From: Mycoemilia scoparia
Lineage: Eukaryota > Kickxellomycota > Kickxellomycetes > Kickxellales > Kickxellaceae
Length of the DNA stretch: 19,745 bases
NCBI GenBank assembly: GCA_027575805.1
Contig: JANBPU010000284.1
Coordinates: forward strand, 1 to 19,745
Direction: 5' to 3'
Positions 17,958 to 19,745 of this stretch are shown here, in pieces. The notes under the pieces were generated by a model, which made no database searches, was not told where the DNA came from, and was given only the letters and a program-made list of their open reading frames with translations. Each line of letters opens with the position of its first letter. Position 1 is the first letter of the stretch. Position numbers and translations under genes: made by a program.

Positions 17958-19289
17958 CTATTGTCTTTTGATGTTATATGACAATAAAAAAGCATCAGGT
18001 GGATCCAATTTAGTATAATATTGTTCAACCAACCGGACTTTTTCAAATTTATGTCGCATATAAAATCCCATTGCTTCATGGTTATTTACTTGGACATGTA
18101 AAACCACTTTTTGGACTGCTGGGTTTTGACGTGCTCGTTCGAATACCCATTCAAGAAGTTGTGATCCTATTCCGCATGTTCGATAAGGAGCCAAAATGCC
18201 CAGCGTCATCAAATATAATTCTTTGTCTTGGCTACTATTTATAGGAATGCTGTTGTTTGTGAGCGTAGTTGTAGTAGTGATGGTGGGAGATGAGTTGTTT
18301 TGAATATTTGGATTTTGACTGGAATTTAAAAACATAGTAGATCCTTGGTTTTCTGTAAAAATAAAAAACGAATCATAGAAGAGATAAGTATAAATGACAA
18401 GGTTATATTACTCAGTGTAATGGTGTGAAGTGTATATATATGGGGAGGGGGTTTGTTTGTTATGAGACACACATATAGAGCAATATATGCTTTAAAAATA
18501 GTTGGAGCATAAAATTTTAAAGCCATTATTATTTTCTACCACCTTTGACATGTCAATACCATATATACAGATCAAAGCTAGCCACGTAGAATGATTGATA
18601 AGGTAATAGAGAGAATTCCAGTAGCCAAAATACGTGTAATATATTTAACTTACTATTTTGGTTATGACTATTATTACTAAGGGCTTGTTGTTTTTGTTGA
18701 ATATTATTGTTGTTAGCGTTTCGTTGTTGAGATATCCGCTCACAGAATCCAATGTCTTCAATCCTAAACGTTACATTTCCAACTGCTTTGTCACCAATAT
18801 AAGCTACAGCAAGAATATATTCACAATTAAAAGTGGTTAGCAAATATAATAGACCAGTTATTATAATTGTTATTTTTTGTAAATAAATATGATTTAATAG
18901 AGTAGGGCTGTTGTTTATTGCGTACCTAGTCTGGCCACATCTTTATTTTCTACCACTTCGCGATAAAAGTTTGGCGAATATCTGACTGGAAACAGTACTC
19001 GATTAAGTCGTTGCAATACATCGACATTTGTTATATCCAAGGGATGAAAGTCAACTGGAATTCGGGGTTTTCGACCACTAATGTTCTTATTTTCTTGGTT
19101 GTAATAGCCATTGGTATTGGTATTGGTTTTTGATAGTTTTAATGGTGTTGTAACGTTAACGCCACTTTTGCCATTAAAATTCATCATCGACATTGTGACT
19201 GGTGCTGTGGTGGGTGGTGGTAAGGGAACAGAGGAAGTCTGAAGGTTATCTTTGAGAGTAGTGCTGGTGCTTGTGCTGGCTCCATTCAT
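17958..19289 (-). CDS. NAA50: N-alpha-acetyltransferase 50 (NAA50), three exons, with extension and insertion
   Basis: The exons are 18926-19289, 18654-18803 and 17958-18352 (364+150+395 nt, 302 residues). The GNAT fold matches NAA50: LFPVRY (99-104; human IFPVSY), LAYIGDKAVGNV (121-132), LYLMTLGILAPYR (217-229), the acetyl-CoA loop RTCGIG (229-234), VVLHVQ (254-259) and EQYYTKLDPPDA (281-292). The two catalytic residues known in human NAA50, Tyr73 and His112, correspond to Tyr218 and His257 and are both present. NAA50 acetylates the N-terminus of Met-starting proteins and associates with NatA at ribosomes. Oddities are an N-terminal extension of about 77 residues (Ser/Thr/Asn-rich) and about 75 extra Asn/Gln/Ser/Thr-rich residues (roughly 138-213) where human NAA50 has a short turn. 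Intron 2 falls inside that insertion. Activity is predicted from the intact catalytic residues. Confidence 0.92.
18353..18653 (-). other. Intron 2 of NAA50
   Basis: The donor is GTAAGT and the acceptor TTTTTACAG; length is 301 nt. It joins CAAAATA to AAAACC in frame within the Asn-rich insertion. It is more than twice as long as the other two introns in the window. Because the surrounding protein is low-complexity, alternative splice sites are possible. Confidence 0.8.
18804..18925 (-). other. Intron 1 of NAA50
   Basis: The donor is GTACGC after CTAG and the acceptor CTGTAG; length is 122 nt, phase 1. Joining gives DVARLAYIGDKAVG, which aligns without a gap to the human ELAKLAYFNDIAVG region. 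Confidence 0.92.
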
Positions 19290-19420
19290 ATCTATAGAAT
19301 TATGTTGCTGTCGGTTTTTTTACTAGTATATCAGGGAAATTATTGTGTGTCTAAGGTGCTAATATCATATCAAATGGCAAGGTGAAAGGTATGGTAATGA
19401 AAAGCGACTAAAAATCAAAT

Positions 19421-19428
19421 TATATATA
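19421..19428 (-). promoter_or_regulatory. Possible TATA region of NAA50
   Basis: TATATATA lies about 130 bases before the ATG at 19289. Low sequence complexity makes this weak evidence. Confidence 0.3.
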
Positions 19429-19656
19429 AAAGAGAGGAGGGAAGAGGCAAGGAGAAAAGCTAATTGAATGTGAATGGCAATGTCCAAAACAAAAGTAGTC
19501 TATATAATAGTAGTAACAAGAAGAACGAATAAAAAGTTTCAACTTTTATTGTCTACGCCAATTGTTATTTAGGCTTATTAATAACAAGACAGCAGTATTG
19601 TCATAACGACCCCCAATAACTCAGTCACGCCCACAGACACATGCGCATATGTATCA

Positions 19657-19742
19657 TAATTTTTGAAAGGTGACTTTTGGTGGCTGCCAATGATTATAGG
19701 CGCAATCACAGTTGATTATCAAACATTCATCCTTCAAAAATA
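19657..19742 (-). repeat. Short inverted-repeat element, copy Z (MITE-like), at the window edge
   Basis: The left end TAATTTTTGAAAGG and the reverse-complemented right end TATTTTTGAAGG form the inverted repeats. Read on the minus strand it matches copy A closely: TGAATGTTT near the start, TGTGATTGCGCCTATAATC in the core, then TTGGC and CACCAAAAG before the far end. Relative to A it lacks about 17 bases in the left half and has about 3 extra after TTGGC. It ends three bases before the end of the window. Confidence 0.75.
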
Positions 19743-19745
19743 TCC

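Noticed and set aside
18326..18526. 66-codon minus-strand frame within NAA50
   Set aside because: It lies almost wholly inside intron 2, in a frame unrelated to the conserved NAA50 sequence.
1..19745. tRNA, 5S, U6 or other structured RNA genes
   Set aside because: I looked for B-box-like GGTTCGANNCC and other well-known strings and found none with the matching partner elements. Less conserved RNAs such as snoRNAs cannot be excluded by eye.

Overview
The window reads as nuclear DNA of a filamentous, probably early-diverging fungus. Intergenic DNA is AT-rich and full of simple repeats. Genes are spaced by 0.5 to 4.5 kb, introns are GT-AG (122, 123 and 301 nt, two starting GTAAGT and one GTACGC), and TATA boxes and AATAAA signals sit at sensible distances. 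Proteins carry long Asn/Ser/Gln/Thr-rich stretches. I favour a Mucoromycota (Mucorales-like) source, but this is inferred from style only and no marker gene proves it.

Six protein genes can be supported. From the left: an unrecognised 391-residue protein (679-1854, +); an unrecognised 350-residue N-terminally membrane-anchored protein (2328-3380, -), convergent with the first; a 963-residue LITAF-domain protein with a very long disordered N-terminus (5418-8309, -); a two-exon 1-Cys peroxiredoxin of the PRDX6 type (12823-13611, -); a seven-transmembrane, GPCR-like protein with a long third loop (14989-16413, -); and a three-exon N-alpha-acetyltransferase NAA50 homologue (17958-19289, -) with an N-terminal extension and a roughly 75-residue Asn-rich insertion inside its catalytic domain. 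Five of the six lie on the minus strand. They look like ordinary independent housekeeping, signalling and membrane genes, not a cluster or pathway. The peroxiredoxin stands out by C-ending codon choice, a good TATA box and compact structure, as expected of a strongly expressed gene.

The gene-poor stretches are 3.56-5.4 kb, 8.3-12.7 kb, 13.7-15.0 kb and 16.4-17.9 kb. They hold microsatellites, a 70-bp tandem duplication, and what I consider the most interesting signal here: a family of short (67-100 bp) elements with terminal inverted repeats of the form TTTTTGAAGGG...CCCTTCAAAAA. Four copies (22-121, 4871-4943, 5187-5253, 19657-19742) share an internal core resembling TGTGATTGNNCCTATAA. Two more (10001-10093, 14760-14838) share mainly the ends. 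One copy lies at each extreme edge of the window, in opposite orientation, which suggests that the sequence may be a contig that ended in this repeat. They look like miniature inverted-repeat transposable elements with no transposase in the window. I found no tRNA, rRNA, CRISPR or secondary-metabolite genes.
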